Of a DNA stretch of 64,000 bases, positions 1 through 9,893 are shown piece by piece. The notes under the pieces were generated by a model. The model was not told the DNA's origin and did no database searches. It saw nothing but the letters and a program-made list of their open reading frames with translations. Source of the DNA: Bog-366 sp963722555 (GTDB lineage: Bacteria; Acidobacteriota; Terriglobia; UBA7540); assembly GCA_963722555.1 (NCBI GenBank), contig CAVRNQ010000001.1, positions 620,001 to 684,000 on the forward strand, read 5' to 3'. A program made the position numbers and the translations under genes. Positions within the stretch are counted from its first letter, which is position 1; the number at the start of each line of letters is the position of its first letter.

Positions 1-320
1 TAACTCTGGCACGCCAATCAATCCGTTTCCCCCGCGCTTGTACGTGCGAATTCGGATTGGGGAGGAAGTGAGCGCATGGATAGGAACCAGTGCTTGCTCG
101 CGAGGAAGGGCATCTTCGAGGGCGTTAGAAGGACGGGGTGCAGCGCGTCCAGCCCGCCGAGGCAAATTCCGACCGCGCAGAGGAGGATTCCTCAATTGCG
201 CCGCGGCGAGGCGGCCCTCGCGGGAGGCGTCATGCTCCCCGAGGCCAGCAGCACGGCGATGCGGTTGCTGACTGAGATCGTGGGGGGGCTTCAAGCCCCG
301 AGACCTGAGGGGGATTAAAG
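1..320. other. Left-edge stretch without a recognised gene
   Basis: No family could be recognised on either strand. One small frame (76-318, plus) has a purine-rich GGGGAGGAAG about 8 bases before its ATG, but its product is Arg/Ala/Pro-rich with no domain, signal peptide or membrane segment, and a second overlapping frame is equally open, as expected for GC-rich DNA. I treat it as non-coding unless homologues are found. Confidence 0.4.
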
Positions 321-478
321 AGGCTGCGGAAGAACGCTTCACTGCTGTCATTCTGAGCGAAGCGAAGAATCTCGCCCTGCGCATTCTCATGAACATGCGA
401 GATTCTTCCTTCGCTATGCTCAGGACCGCCTGCGGCTCCTCAGAATGACAGCGGCTACGAGTTTTCCCGCTGCCTGTA
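321..478. repeat. Palindromic repeat, TCATCCTGAG family (copy 1)
   Basis: Begins AGGCTGCGGAAGAA and ends with the near-complement GTTTTCCCGCTGCCT. Inside are two inverted arms, TGTCATTCTGAGCGAAGCG and CCTCAGAATGACA, around GAGATTCTTC-type sequence. The same layout recurs at 25.2, 42.4, 48.0, 54.6, 57.9 and (half copies) 29.1 and 59.8 kb. It lies between the unassigned left edge and the first kinase gene. It is REP- or MITE-like and non-coding. Confidence 0.75.
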
Positions 479-663
479 AAGCCGTTGCCCAGGATGCAGA
501 GAGGGGGTTAGGGCGCAGCCGGGGCCGTAGCTGAGGAAGCGGAGGGGCGGTTTCGTTGCGGCCAGGTGCGGCGCGCTTCCAGAAATGAAGAACCTGACTC
601 ATTCACGCAGATTTCATGACTTCCGGACGCCTTTGCGCAAGATCCGGTCCAGCAAGGAGCAGG

Positions 664-2826
664 ATGGCCACAATTCCCTCGCGCGATAACCAGCCGATTT
701 ATCCATCTGCTGATGTAGCACTCCCCATGGGAGCGGGCAATGGGGCATTGGTGCCTCCCCCGGGGGCCACTGGCGCGGGCAATGGGGTAGAGGAGCGAAC
801 CAGCCAGCTTTCTCTGCTGGTGGAGATCAATGCCTCACTGGCAGGTGCACTCGACGCGGAGTCGGTTCTGGGGCCGATCCTAACGCGCTTGGTTGAAAGA
901 AACCGGTTGAGTCACGCCTGGATTTATCGGCTGGATGACCCCGCCCGCGAACTTCAACGTGTGGCTGGCAGCGGAACGGACGGGCCAGGGCGGGAGGTCG
1001 TTTCCCTAAAAGAGCCCACGCTCGTTTCGTGGGCCGTACAGCAAAGAGAGGCCGTTTACGCGGCGCAGGTTGAAAAGGATCCGCGTTGCCAGGGTTTCAA
1101 CTCGGCGGCAGGGTGCGAGTATGCCGTCCCCTTGGTGACGAGTTCGAGCATCTTGGGCGTTCTGGATGTGGCTTCCGATCAACCGGAAGGGATCCGGGCC
1201 GTAACGCGCAAGCTGATCGATCAGGTGGCCACTCAGGCGGCTTTGGCCCTGGAGCGCAGCGAACTCTATCGGCAACTGCGCGTCTCGGAGGAGCGCTTTC
1301 GCTCCATCTTTGAGCAGGGGTGTTTCGGGGTGGCGCTCGCGGGCCTGGACGGGCGGTTTTTTACCGTTAATCCGGCCTTTGCGGGCCTGCTGGGCTATAC
1401 CCACGAGGAGTTACAGGGAAAACACTTCACGGAAATCACCCACCCACAGGACGTCACGACGAGCGAGGAGCGCGTGCGGGCACTCCTGGAAGGCCGGGCG
1501 GCTCAATTCACGCTGGAGAAGCGGTACCTGCGCAAGTCGGGGGAAGCGATCTGGTGCTCCGCCAATGTCTCCCTTTTACACGATGCGGCTGGCCGGCCCT
1601 CCTATTTCCTGACGATGGTCCAGGATATCCGCGAGCGAAAGAAAGCCGAAGAAGAGCGCGCTCGCCTACAGCAGCAGCTCATCCAGGCCCAAAAGATGGA
1701 GGCCTTGGGAACGCTGGCGGGAGGGGTGGCGCACGACTTCAACAACCTGCTGAGTGTCATGCTGGGCTTTGCTTCTTTGGCCCGTCAGCGGCTGGGACCC
1801 GAAGATCCCTTACAAGAATCCATGCGAATGATCGAGCAGTCAGCCCAGCGCGCCGCGGACCTCACGCGACAGCTCCTGGGTTTTGCCCGCCCGGAACCGC
1901 AACAAGTGAAGCCGGTGTGTGTCGGGGAAGTGCTGGACCGGTTGACCCGCATGGTGGGCCGGACGTTTGATCGCAACATCAAGGTCTCCGTGCACAAGGG
2001 AGGCGACTCCCTCTGGGTCAACGCGGAACCGAGCTACCTCGAGCAGGCCCTTCTCAACCTGTGCATTAACGCCCGCGACGCCATGCCGGGCGGGGGTGCT
2101 TTAGTGCTGGAGGCTTCCGCCGTCACGCTCGACGCCCAGCAGCCGGGATTCCCCGCGCCAGGTGCCCCGGGCCGCTACGTCCGCATCTCCGTGCAAGACA
2201 CCGGGGCGGGAATCGCGCCCGAAGTGTTGCCCAGGGTTTTCGAGCCGTTCTACTCCACTAAAGAACCTGGCAAGGGCACGGGGCTGGGCCTCGCCATGGT
2301 TTATGGATTCGTCAAGAACCACGAAGGGTTTGTGAGAGTGGAAAGCGAGGTGGGCCGCGGCACGCAGTTCATCATCCACCTCCCATGGATTCCTGCCCCG
2401 GCGCCGGAAGCAAGTGCTGGGGTTTTGAGACGAATCCAGCGGGGAAGTGGAACTGTCCTCGTCGTGGATGACGAGCCTCTGGTCAGGGCCTTCGCCGAAG
2501 AGGGGCTGAAAGGGCTCGGCTACAGCGTGCGGGTGGCTGAGAACGGCCAGCAGGCCCTGGAGATTTACGAGCACCATAGCCAGGAGATCAGTTGCGTTCT
2601 GCTGGACTTGATCATGCCGGAGATGGGGGGGCTGGAAACCTACCGCCGCATGCGGGAGTTCAATCCGCAGGCCCGGGTGGTCTTTGCCTCCGGTTACAGC
2701 ACGGGCGGAATTCTGCGGGAAGCTCCCGACGCGCGGGAGGCGGAATTCATTGGCAAGCCCTACACGCTGGAAGGGCTTTCCAGCGTGCTGCGCAAGGCGG
2801 GAACAGGTGGATCCGGCGTGGCATGA
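664..2826 (+). CDS. Hybrid sensor histidine kinase (GAF-PAS-HisKA-HATPase-REC)
   Basis: A 720-residue soluble sensor kinase with no membrane segment, so it probably senses a cytoplasmic signal. Order seen: Ala/Gly/Pro-rich N-terminus; GAF-like domain about 50-200; PAS about 210-330 followed by a short coiled linker; HisKA with phospho-acceptor H357 in the motif AHDFNNLL; HATPase_c with N box and the G boxes DTGAGI and GKGTGLGL; C-terminal receiver about 600-715 with phospho-acceptor D648 in LLDLIMPEMGG. The HDFNN form of the H box is typical of kinases that carry their own receiver. I chose the ATG at 664 because AAGGAG lies at 654-659; an in-frame ATG at 616 lacks a site. It is the first gene of a four-gene signalling operon; the next gene begins 63 bases downstream. 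Confidence 0.92.
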   Translation: MATIPSRDNQPIYPSADVALPMGAGNGALVPPPGATGAGNGVEERTSQLSLLVEINASLAGALDAESVLGPILTRLVERNRLSHAWIYRLDDPARELQRVAGSGTDGPGREVVSLKEPTLVSWAVQQREAVYAAQVEKDPRCQGFNSAAGCEYAVPLVTSSSILGVLDVASDQPEGIRAVTRKLIDQVATQAALALERSELYRQLRVSEERFRSIFEQGCFGVALAGLDGRFFTVNPAFAGLLGYTHEELQGKHFTEITHPQDVTTSEERVRALLEGRAAQFTLEKRYLRKSGEAIWCSANVSLLHDAAGRPSYFLTMVQDIRERKKAEEERARLQQQLIQAQKMEALGTLAGGVAHDFNNLLSVMLGFASLARQRLGPEDPLQESMRMIEQSAQRAADLTRQLLGFARPEPQQVKPVCVGEVLDRLTRMVGRTFDRNIKVSVHKGGDSLWVNAEPSYLEQALLNLCINARDAMPGGGALVLEASAVTLDAQQPGFPAPGAPGRYVRISVQDTGAGIAPEVLPRVFEPFYSTKEPGKGTGLGLAMVYGFVKNHEGFVRVESEVGRGTQFIIHLPWIPAPAPEASAGVLRRIQRGSGTVLVVDDEPLVRAFAEEGLKGLGYSVRVAENGQQALEIYEHHSQEISCVLLDLIMPEMGGLETYRRMREFNPQARVVFASGYSTGGILREAPDAREAEFIGKPYTLEGLSSVLRKAGTGGSGVA

Positions 2827-2889
2827 AACCAGGGCCAGCACGCCGGCTTTCGGTTCGTGCGCCCGATCAGCTTGGAAAGGATCTCCTCG

Positions 2890-3516
2890 ATGAAGATCTT
2901 AGTCGCGGAAGACCAAACCGTCTCCCGCCGCATTCTCGAAGCCAGCCTGCGCAAGTGGGGCTACGAGGTTGAGGGAGTCGAAAACGGGACACGGGCGTGG
3001 GAGATCCTGCAAGGTGAAGAGGCGCCGCAGTTGGCGATTCTGGATTGGCTCATGCCGGGCATGGATGGGATCGAAATTTGCCGCCAGATCCGCCTGAGGC
3101 CGCAGACCCAGCCTGTTTACATTATTCTTCTGACCGCGCGCAGCGGCCGGGAAGACATGATACGTGGCCTCGAGGCAGGAGCCGACGATTACATTACCAA
3201 GCCTTTTGATCGCGACGAATTGCGCGCGCGCGTCCAGGTGGGCATCCGCGTCCTGGAACTGCAGGGCGCCCTCGCGCACCGCGTCCGGCAACTGGAAGAA
3301 GCCCTCTCGCGCGTCAAACAACTGCAAGGCTTGCTGCCGATTTGCTCTTACTGCAAGAAAATCCGCAACGATCGGAACTACTGGCAACAGGTGGAAGGCT
3401 ATATCAGCGAGCGTACAGAAGCCCAGTTCAGTCATGGAATTTGTCCGGAATGCTATGCGCAGTACGTCCAGCCTGAACTCGATCGCCTACAGCGTATTAC
3501 TGAGGGGGTGCCGTGA
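2890..3516 (+). CDS. Response regulator with C-terminal Cys-rich motif
   Basis: A 208-residue protein: receiver domain (1-120) with acidic pocket E8/D9, phospho-acceptor D52 in LDWLMPGMDG and the conserved Lys in KPFD, then a short coiled coil (about 125-150), then a conserved tail with ICSYCKKIRND and GICPECY. That paired CxxC tail is common in single-domain regulators of environmental bacteria and may bind a metal; its role is not known. The ATG at 2890 is preceded by GGAAAGGA (2874-2881). The stop overlaps the GTG of the following hybrid kinase by four bases (GTGA), implying translational coupling. There is no DNA-binding domain, so the output is likely protein-protein or phosphotransfer. 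Confidence 0.88.
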   Translation: MKILVAEDQTVSRRILEASLRKWGYEVEGVENGTRAWEILQGEEAPQLAILDWLMPGMDGIEICRQIRLRPQTQPVYIILLTARSGREDMIRGLEAGADDYITKPFDRDELRARVQVGIRVLELQGALAHRVRQLEEALSRVKQLQGLLPICSYCKKIRNDRNYWQQVEGYISERTEAQFSHGICPECYAQYVQPELDRLQRITEGVP

Positions 3517-6500
3517 ACACGAATCGACTTTTCCGGGCCGCCTGGCGATGGGTCAGTACCCCCCGCCCCGGCCTCCTGCTATGGCTCTTGGCGGGAGGAT
3601 TGGGGGTCCACCCCACTCGCACGCTGCCGTCTCCCGTGGAGGGCAGGGTGCTGCTCCCCTTGAAACGGCTTGAGCAAGCCAGGAGGCGTGCCCCCGCGCC
3701 CAGGGCGGATGAATCAGCAGGGGCAGTCGCCGTGGCGGCCTACACGCCCCCCACACCGCACGCCGCGGCAACGTACTACTTCCCCGGCCAGGACGCCCGG
3801 GTTTTCCTTCCGGCTTTGGGTTTAGGTGTGTTCGCCCTCCTCGCCTGGATGGTCTGGCAGCGGAGGAGAGCACGAGGGCAGACCGCCACCCTCCGCGGCG
3901 TCCAGCGCGATGTTACGCCGCCGATCGAGGCGGCTGAAATCCTCCGCCGTGACGCCATTCTGGAAGCTGTCAGTTTTGCAGCCGAGAAACTCCTCTCGGG
4001 GAGTGACTGGGAGGTGGGTATCCAGGCCGTCCTGGAACGCCTGGGACAGTCCATGGGTGTGAGCCGGGTTTACATTTTTGAGAACCACCTTGGGCGGGAA
4101 GGAGAACTGCTGAGTAGCCAGCGCTACGAGTGGGCGGGGCCGGACGTCACGCCGCAAATTGACAATCCGGAATTGCAGGGTTTCTCCTGGGAGGTATACG
4201 AATTTCAGACGTGGAGGGAGGAACTGAGACAAGGGAAGATCGCCCAAGGAGTGCTCGCCGACCTGCCGGAATTGGCCCGGCGGCACATGCAGGGACAGGG
4301 TATTCAATCCCTTATCCTCGTACCTATTTTTGTGGGTGAAACGTGGTGGGGTTTCATCGGCTTCGACGACTGCCAGAGTGCGCGGCAATGGTCCAATGCG
4401 GAAACGGAGGCTTTGCGCGCGGCGGCGAAGACCCTCGGCGCCGCCTTGCGGCGCAAGCAAGCGGACGAGACCCTGCGCAAGGCCAACGAGCTGGTCAAGG
4501 CGGTAGTACAGGCTTCCCCCGCGGCGATCCTCGCACTTGACGCCGAGGGTGTCGTCTGTATGTGGAATCCCGCCGCGGAAAAAATGTTCGGCTGGAGCGA
4601 AGAGGAAGTCTTGGGCCGGCCGCTCCCCTCTGTTCCGCACGGGGATTCAGAAAACCACAGGTCTATTGTGGCGCGAGGGATGCAGGGCGAGATTCTCACG
4701 AATGTGGAGTTGCGCCGCAAGCGGAAGGACGGCACCTGGATTGACATCCAACTTTCCACGGCTCCGCTCTTCGACGCCCACCACCGGATCGTCGCCTACC
4801 TCGGAATGATCAACGACATTAGCGAGCGCAAGCGGGCGGAAGCGGCGCTGATTCAGGAAAGGCACCTGCTCTGCACCCTGCTGGGCAATCTGCCGGAGTG
4901 TATCTACTTCAAGGATCGCGAGAGCCGCTTCACGCGGATCAATAGGGCGCACGCTAAGATCTTTGGGCTGAACGACCCTGCGCAAGCGCTTGGTAAGACG
5001 GACTTTGACTTCTTCACCGATGAACACGCGCAACAGGCCTTCGCTGATGAGCAGGAAATCATGCGGACGGGCCAGCCGATGTTGGCCAGAGAAGAGAAAG
5101 AAACCTGGCCGGATGGCCGCGTGACCTGGGTCTCGACCACGAAGATGCCCCTCCGCGGCGGACAGGGGAACATCATCGGAACCTTTGGTATCTCGCGCGA
5201 CTGCACCGAGCGCAAACGGGCGGAGCAAGAAATGCACAAGGCCAAGGAAGCCGCGGAAGCCGCCACCGAGGCCAAGAGCAACTTTCTGGCTAACATGAGC
5301 CATGAAATCCGCACTCCCCTGAATGGCATCCTGGGCATGACCGAGTTGCTGCTCGACACGCCGCTGTCCGCGGATCAGGCGGAATACCTCACGATGCTGA
5401 AGTCCGCGACGGAATCGCTGCTGGCCCTGGTCAACGACATTCTGGATTTCTCGAAGGTCGAAGCGGGGAAGGTGGCTTTGGACGCCATCGACTTCAAGCT
5501 GCCGGAGAGCCTCGGCGACACGTTGAAATCGCTCGCCATCCGGGCCCACCAGAAAGGGCTGGAGCTTGCCTGCCGCCTGGCGCCGGAGGTGCCTGAGTAC
5601 CTGATTGGCGATCCCGGTCGGCTGCGCCAGATCATCACCAATCTGGTAGGGAACGCCATCAAGTTCACCGAGCAAGGCGAGGTGGTGGTCCGGGTGAGCG
5701 TGGACTCGCAGCACGAAAACGGCGTGACCTTGCATTTCACGGTGCGCGACACCGGAATCGGAATTCCTCCCGAGAAACAACAGACCATTTTCGAAGCTTT
5801 TGAGCAGGCCGACGCCTCCACGACGCGCCGCTATGGTGGCACTGGACTGGGCCTGGCCATCACCTCGCAACTGGTGAGTCTCATGGGCGGAAGAATCTGG
5901 GCGGAGAGCGCTTGCGGCCAGGGGAGTACCTTCCACTTCACGCTGCAGTTGAACTTGGGGAGCCACACGGAAGCCGCGCAAGTGGCGGAATTCGCCCGGC
6001 TCAGGAACCTCCCGGCCCTGGTAGTCGATGACAACAAAACCAACCGGCACATCCTGGTGGAAATGCTCAAGCACTGGAAGATGCTTCCCTCCGAGGCGGA
6101 GGGCGGGCAGCGCGCCCTGGAACTTCTGGAGCAGAGCATAAGGGCAGCAAACCCGTTCGCGCTGATCCTCCTCGACGGGCAAATGTCGGACCTGGACGGG
6201 TTCGCCGTGGCCGAACGGATCAGGCAGGATCGGGATCTTGCCGGAACAGTGATCCTGTTGCTGACTTCCGGCGGGCGACCCGGAGACGCAGCCCGTTGCC
6301 GCCGGCTGGGCATTGCCGCGTATCTGACGAAGCCGGTGAAGCAGTCAGAATTGTTGGACGCGATTCTTTTGGCGCTCGGGACAACCTCGGGGCCGTCCGC
6401 GCAGCCCCTCGTCACGCGACATTCCCTGCGGGAAACGCAACGCAAGCTGCATATCCTGCTGGCGGAAGACAACCCGGTCAATCAGGCGCTGGTGACGCAC

Positions 6501-7211
6501 CTGCTGGAAAAGAGAGGGCACACCGTCGAGGTCGTGGGCGACGGACGGAAGGTGCTGCGCGCGTTGGAGGGAACTCCCACGCCGCGCTTTGACTTGATCC
6601 TGATGGACATGCAGATGCCGGAGATGGATGGTGTGGAGTGCGTTACCCGGATTCGGGCGAAGGAGATGGGAACCGCCTCCCGCATCCCCATCATTGCCTT
6701 GACCGCTTACGCCATGAAGGGGGACCGCGAGCGGTTCCTGGCGGTCGGCATGGATGGCTATCTTCCCAAGCCGGTCCGGGCGCAGGAGCTTTTCGAGACC
6801 ATTGAGGGGCTTCTGGAGTTGCCCGCCGGAACCAGGGTGGACGAACCGCCCGGCACCCCACGAGATAACGTGCTTGATCGACAGCACCTGCTGGCCAAGT
6901 TCGAAGAAGACAAAGCCTTGCTGGGGAACTTGATCAGTGTCTTTGTCAGGGATTGCCCCAGTTTGGTGGCTGCCGCTCGGGAGGCGGCGGCGCGCCAGGA
7001 TGCGATTGAATTCCTGAATACCACCCACGTGCTAATCAGCAACTTGGCGCTCTTCTCTGCCCCGACGGCCTTTGCGGCAGCCCAGGAGGCGGAGTTGATC
7101 GGCCGCACCAGGGGTATGGAGCATACTGGAGAAGCCCTGGCGCGGCTGGAAGAGGAACTGGAGCGACTGCAGCCGGCGCTTTCGAACCTCGGCAAAGAGG
7201 TTACTCCATGA
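3513..7211 (+). CDS. Membrane hybrid histidine kinase with two receivers and HPt
   Basis: A 1232-residue phosphorelay kinase. Order: hydrophobic segment 19-32, Pro/Ala-rich periplasmic stretch, membrane segment 97-115, GAF (about 145-310), PAS (about 325-445), second PAS (about 450-575), coiled linker, HisKA with H597 in NMSHEIRTPLNG, HATPase_c, receiver 1 with D888 in LLDGQM, receiver 2 with D1032 in LMDMQMPEMDG, and a C-terminal HPt-like bundle. In the HPt the histidine H1172 is kept (THVLISNLALFSA), but the usual Lys-Gly after it is replaced by Ile-Ser, so its activity is uncertain. It starts at a GTG overlapping the preceding stop, with GAGGGGG just upstream, and its own stop overlaps the next ATG (ATGA). 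This suggests a relay from this kinase to the flanking response regulators. Confidence 0.93.
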   Translation: MNTNRLFRAAWRWVSTPRPGLLLWLLAGGLGVHPTRTLPSPVEGRVLLPLKRLEQARRRAPAPRADESAGAVAVAAYTPPTPHAAATYYFPGQDARVFLPALGLGVFALLAWMVWQRRRARGQTATLRGVQRDVTPPIEAAEILRRDAILEAVSFAAEKLLSGSDWEVGIQAVLERLGQSMGVSRVYIFENHLGREGELLSSQRYEWAGPDVTPQIDNPELQGFSWEVYEFQTWREELRQGKIAQGVLADLPELARRHMQGQGIQSLILVPIFVGETWWGFIGFDDCQSARQWSNAETEALRAAAKTLGAALRRKQADETLRKANELVKAVVQASPAAILALDAEGVVCMWNPAAEKMFGWSEEEVLGRPLPSVPHGDSENHRSIVARGMQGEILTNVELRRKRKDGTWIDIQLSTAPLFDAHHRIVAYLGMINDISERKRAEAALIQERHLLCTLLGNLPECIYFKDRESRFTRINRAHAKIFGLNDPAQALGKTDFDFFTDEHAQQAFADEQEIMRTGQPMLAREEKETWPDGRVTWVSTTKMPLRGGQGNIIGTFGISRDCTERKRAEQEMHKAKEAAEAATEAKSNFLANMSHEIRTPLNGILGMTELLLDTPLSADQAEYLTMLKSATESLLALVNDILDFSKVEAGKVALDAIDFKLPESLGDTLKSLAIRAHQKGLELACRLAPEVPEYLIGDPGRLRQIITNLVGNAIKFTEQGEVVVRVSVDSQHENGVTLHFTVRDTGIGIPPEKQQTIFEAFEQADASTTRRYGGTGLGLAITSQLVSLMGGRIWAESACGQGSTFHFTLQLNLGSHTEAAQVAEFARLRNLPALVVDDNKTNRHILVEMLKHWKMLPSEAEGGQRALELLEQSIRAANPFALILLDGQMSDLDGFAVAERIRQDRDLAGTVILLLTSGGRPGDAARCRRLGIAAYLTKPVKQSELLDAILLALGTTSGPSAQPLVTRHSLRETQRKLHILLAEDNPVNQALVTHLLEKRGHTVEVVGDGRKVLRALEGTPTPRFDLILMDMQMPEMDGVECVTRIRAKEMGTASRIPIIALTAYAMKGDRERFLAVGMDGYLPKPVRAQELFETIEGLLELPAGTRVDEPPGTPRDNVLDRQHLLAKFEEDKALLGNLISVFVRDCPSLVAAAREAAARQDAIEFLNTTHVLISNLALFSAPTAFAAAQEAELIGRTRGMEHTGEALARLEEELERLQPALSNLGKEVTP

Positions 7212-8218
7212 AGGTACTCATCGCAGAAGATGACGCCATTTCACGCCGCATGTTGGAGGCTTTTCTGGTGAAGTGGGGTTATGAGGTCGTGGTGGCCACC
7301 CAGGGAGAGGAGGCGTGGGGGGTTCTGCAAGGGAATGACCCGCCCAAGCTCGCGGTCCTGGACTGGATGATGCCGGGTAAGGACGGCATCGAGCTCTGCC
7401 GAGGCGTCCGGCAGCGGAAGGGTCGGGCTTATACTTATATTCTGTTGCTCACGGCGCGCGGCCATAAGGCGGATATCGTGGAGGGCCTGGAAGCGGGGGC
7501 TGATGATTACGTGACCAAGCCTTTCGATCCTTATGAGCTACGAGCTCGCCTGCGGGCCGGCCGGCGCATCATTGAACTGCAGGAGCAGCTCCTCTCCGCG
7601 CGCGAGGCATTGCGCGACCAGGCTTCCAGGGATCCGCTGACTGACCTCTGGAATCATAAGGCCATTCTCGGCATTTTGCGAAAGGAAGTGGCGCGAGCCT
7701 CACGCACCCAGAGCCCGCTCGCTGTCGCCATGATCGACCTGGATCGATTCAAAGCTATCAACGACACCTATGGCCACCTGGCGGGCGACGCCGTCCTGCG
7801 GGAGACGGCCCGCCGGCTGCGCGGGGCGATGAGAACCTACGATTCCCTGGGGCGTTACGGAGGGGATGAGTTCCTGGCCGTGCTTCCTGGCTGTGACCCC
7901 ACGGGGGCCGCCCGCTTCGCGGAAAGTTTCCGGGCTCGTATCGACCGTAAGGCCATCGACACTCCCGACGGTCTGATTCCTGTCGCGCTTACGCTGGGAG
8001 TGGCAGCCGTGGAGGACCTGCTGAACGCGAGACCCGAGGCGCTCGTACGAGCGGCAGACGCCGCCCTTTATCGTGCCAAGATTGAGGGACGGAACCGCGT
8101 GGCGCTGGCCACCCCCGAGGACATCGCGGAAGAGGTGTCGAAACAATCTGTCCAGGAGGATAAAGACAACCCTGACGATCTGTTCCCCGACCTGCCAGGT
8201 TCACCTCCGCCGTTGTGA
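7208..8218 (+). CDS. Response regulator with diguanylate cyclase output (REC-GGDEF)
   Basis: A 336-residue protein made of a receiver (phospho-acceptor D52 in LDWMMPGKDG, KPFD later) and a GGDEF domain (about 140-310). The active-site motif GGDEF is intact at 218-222, and an RxxD inhibitory site (RTYD, 209-212) lies five residues before it, so it should make c-di-GMP and be subject to product inhibition. The receiver is closely similar in pattern to that of the 208-residue regulator two genes upstream, suggesting an old duplication inside the operon. The ATG overlaps the stop of the hybrid kinase (ATGA). It is the last gene of the operon; amtB follows with its own promoter. Confidence 0.94.
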   Translation: MKVLIAEDDAISRRMLEAFLVKWGYEVVVATQGEEAWGVLQGNDPPKLAVLDWMMPGKDGIELCRGVRQRKGRAYTYILLLTARGHKADIVEGLEAGADDYVTKPFDPYELRARLRAGRRIIELQEQLLSAREALRDQASRDPLTDLWNHKAILGILRKEVARASRTQSPLAVAMIDLDRFKAINDTYGHLAGDAVLRETARRLRGAMRTYDSLGRYGGDEFLAVLPGCDPTGAARFAESFRARIDRKAIDTPDGLIPVALTLGVAAVEDLLNARPEALVRAADAALYRAKIEGRNRVALATPEDIAEEVSKQSVQEDKDNPDDLFPDLPGSPPPL

Positions 8219-8308
8219 GGTTCCCTGGCGCAACCTCCCAACTGGGCCCGCCGCTTCTCCCCTCCGGCACTCAGCCCGGAAGTTATCCGGACCATAAAAT
8301 GATTTGAT

Positions 8309-8337
8309 TTGGCCTGCCACGCTCCCCTCCCTATAAT
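8309..8337 (+). promoter_or_regulatory. Likely sigma-70-type promoter of amtB
   Basis: TTGGCC at 8309-8314 and TATAAT at 8332-8337 are 17 bases apart, about 60 bases before the amtB start. The -10 is perfect, the -35 is weak. I looked for a sigma-54 site (TGGCAC-N5-TTGC type) in the same gap and did not find one, so nitrogen control here is probably not through NtrC/sigma-54. Confidence 0.5.
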
Positions 8338-8395
8338 TACTGGCTTGGGTCTCCCAGCGTCTTTATCAACCACCATAACTCAGGAGAAGAAAACT

Positions 8396-9826
8396 ATGCG
8401 ACAGATCCTCCTACGGCTGGTCCTGGGCTGCGTGGTGTTGCTCGGCGTGCTGGCCCCTGCGGCGCTTGCCCAAGCGCCTGCGAATCCCGGCACCGCTCCC
8501 ACGCCACAGGTCGAGGATCGCATCGGCAAACTCGAGCAGCAAGTAGCGGACGCGCGGAGTTCCGGAGACAACGCCTGGATGCTGGTCTGCGCGGCTCTCG
8601 TTCTGATGATGACGGGCCCGGGCCTGGCTCTTTTCTACGGGGGGCTGGTGCGGAAGAAAAACGTGCTGGCCACCATGATGCAGAGTTTCATCCTCATGGC
8701 ACTCATTACTCTCCTCTGGGCGTTGTTTGGCTATAGCCTGGCGTTCCATGAAGGCAGTCGTTTTATCGGGAACTTCGGGTACTCGTTCCTGCGCGGCGTG
8801 GGCGCGGCTCCCGACGCCGACTATGCGGCCACCATCCCGCAGCAGACCTTCATGGTTTACCAGCTCATGTTTGCCATCATCACGCCGGCGTTGATTACGG
8901 GCGCCTTTGCGGAGCGCATGAAATTCAGCGCCCTGCTGCTCTTCATGATCCTGTGGTCCATCATGGTCTATGAACCCATGGCTCACATGGTGTGGGGAAA
9001 GGGCGGGTTTCTGAATGCCTCCCTGGGCGGGGCGTTTCCCACTCTGGATTTTGCGGGGGGCACGGTCGTGCATGTGACTTCCGGCGTTTCGGCGCTGGTG
9101 TGCGCTCTGTATCTGGGAAAGCGGGTGGGCTTCCCCAAAGAACCCATGCCTCCGCACAGTGTGGTGCTCAGTTTCATCGGGGCCTGCCTGCTGTGGGTGG
9201 GGTGGTTCGGCTTTAATGCCGGCAGCGCCCTGGCGGCGGGCAGCCTGGCCACGAGCGCCTTCGTGGCCACACATTTCGGCGCGGCGGCGGCGGCGCTGGG
9301 CTGGGCGGCAGCGGAGTGGCTTCGCAACGGCAAGGCCAGCGTCCTCGGAGCGATCTCGGGCGCCGTGGCCGGCCTCGTGGCCATCACCCCGGCGGCGGGT
9401 TTTGTGGGGCCGATGTCCGCGCTGGCGATCGGCGCCGTGGCGGGCGTGGTCTGTTACCTGATGGTCGCGAAGGTCAAGAACTGGTTCGGTTATGACGATT
9501 CGCTGGACGCTTTCGGAGTGCACGGCGCCGGCGGCACTCTGGGCGCACTTCTGACTGGCATCTTTGCCACGAAAGCCATCAATCCCATCTTCAAGGATGC
9601 GCAGGGAGCCGCCACGGCGGTGGGGCTGATGGACGGCAACCTCCGCCAAGTGCTCAATCAGTTGGTGGGAATCGGCATCGCCTGGGTCCTGGCCGGGGTG
9701 GGCACCCTGGTAATTCTCAAGGTCGTGGATGTCGTGGTCGGCCTGCGTGTTTCGGAAGATCAGGAAGTGCAGGGCCTCGATTTGTCCCAGCACGGCGAAG
9801 AGGGCTACAATCTGGAAGCCCAGTAG
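8396..9826 (+). CDS. amtB: Ammonium transporter AmtB
   Basis: A 476-residue inner-membrane ammonium channel. The N-terminus is a signal peptide (hydrophobic core then APAALAQA), then a short polar stretch and 11 predicted membrane helices beginning around residue 60. Family landmarks seen: FYGGLVRKKN after the first helix, the AFAERMKF and HMVWGKGG loops, and the twin central segments DFAGGTVVHVTSG and DAFGVHGAGG carrying the two pore histidines. The ATG at 8396 has AGGAGA at 8382-8387; longer in-frame starts lie inside the promoter. The PII gene follows after 67 bases, the usual amtB-glnK pairing, in which PII binds and blocks the channel. Confidence 0.97.
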   Translation: MRQILLRLVLGCVVLLGVLAPAALAQAPANPGTAPTPQVEDRIGKLEQQVADARSSGDNAWMLVCAALVLMMTGPGLALFYGGLVRKKNVLATMMQSFILMALITLLWALFGYSLAFHEGSRFIGNFGYSFLRGVGAAPDADYAATIPQQTFMVYQLMFAIITPALITGAFAERMKFSALLLFMILWSIMVYEPMAHMVWGKGGFLNASLGGAFPTLDFAGGTVVHVTSGVSALVCALYLGKRVGFPKEPMPPHSVVLSFIGACLLWVGWFGFNAGSALAAGSLATSAFVATHFGAAAAALGWAAAEWLRNGKASVLGAISGAVAGLVAITPAAGFVGPMSALAIGAVAGVVCYLMVAKVKNWFGYDDSLDAFGVHGAGGTLGALLTGIFATKAINPIFKDAQGAATAVGLMDGNLRQVLNQLVGIGIAWVLAGVGTLVILKVVDVVVGLRVSEDQEVQGLDLSQHGEEGYNLEAQ

Positions 9827-9893
9827 GGAGGGCCAGCAGGGGCTCGGGAAGGGTCGTGGTGCGGTAAACCCCATCATCAAAGGATCAGTTGCC

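Noticed and set aside
76..318. Small gene of 80 codons
   Set aside because: It has a plausible ribosome site, but composition is that of random GC-rich DNA and no domain is visible.
8219..8395. Sigma-54 promoter for amtB
   Set aside because: No TGGCAC-N5-TTGC-like sequence was found; a TATAAT-type promoter is present instead.
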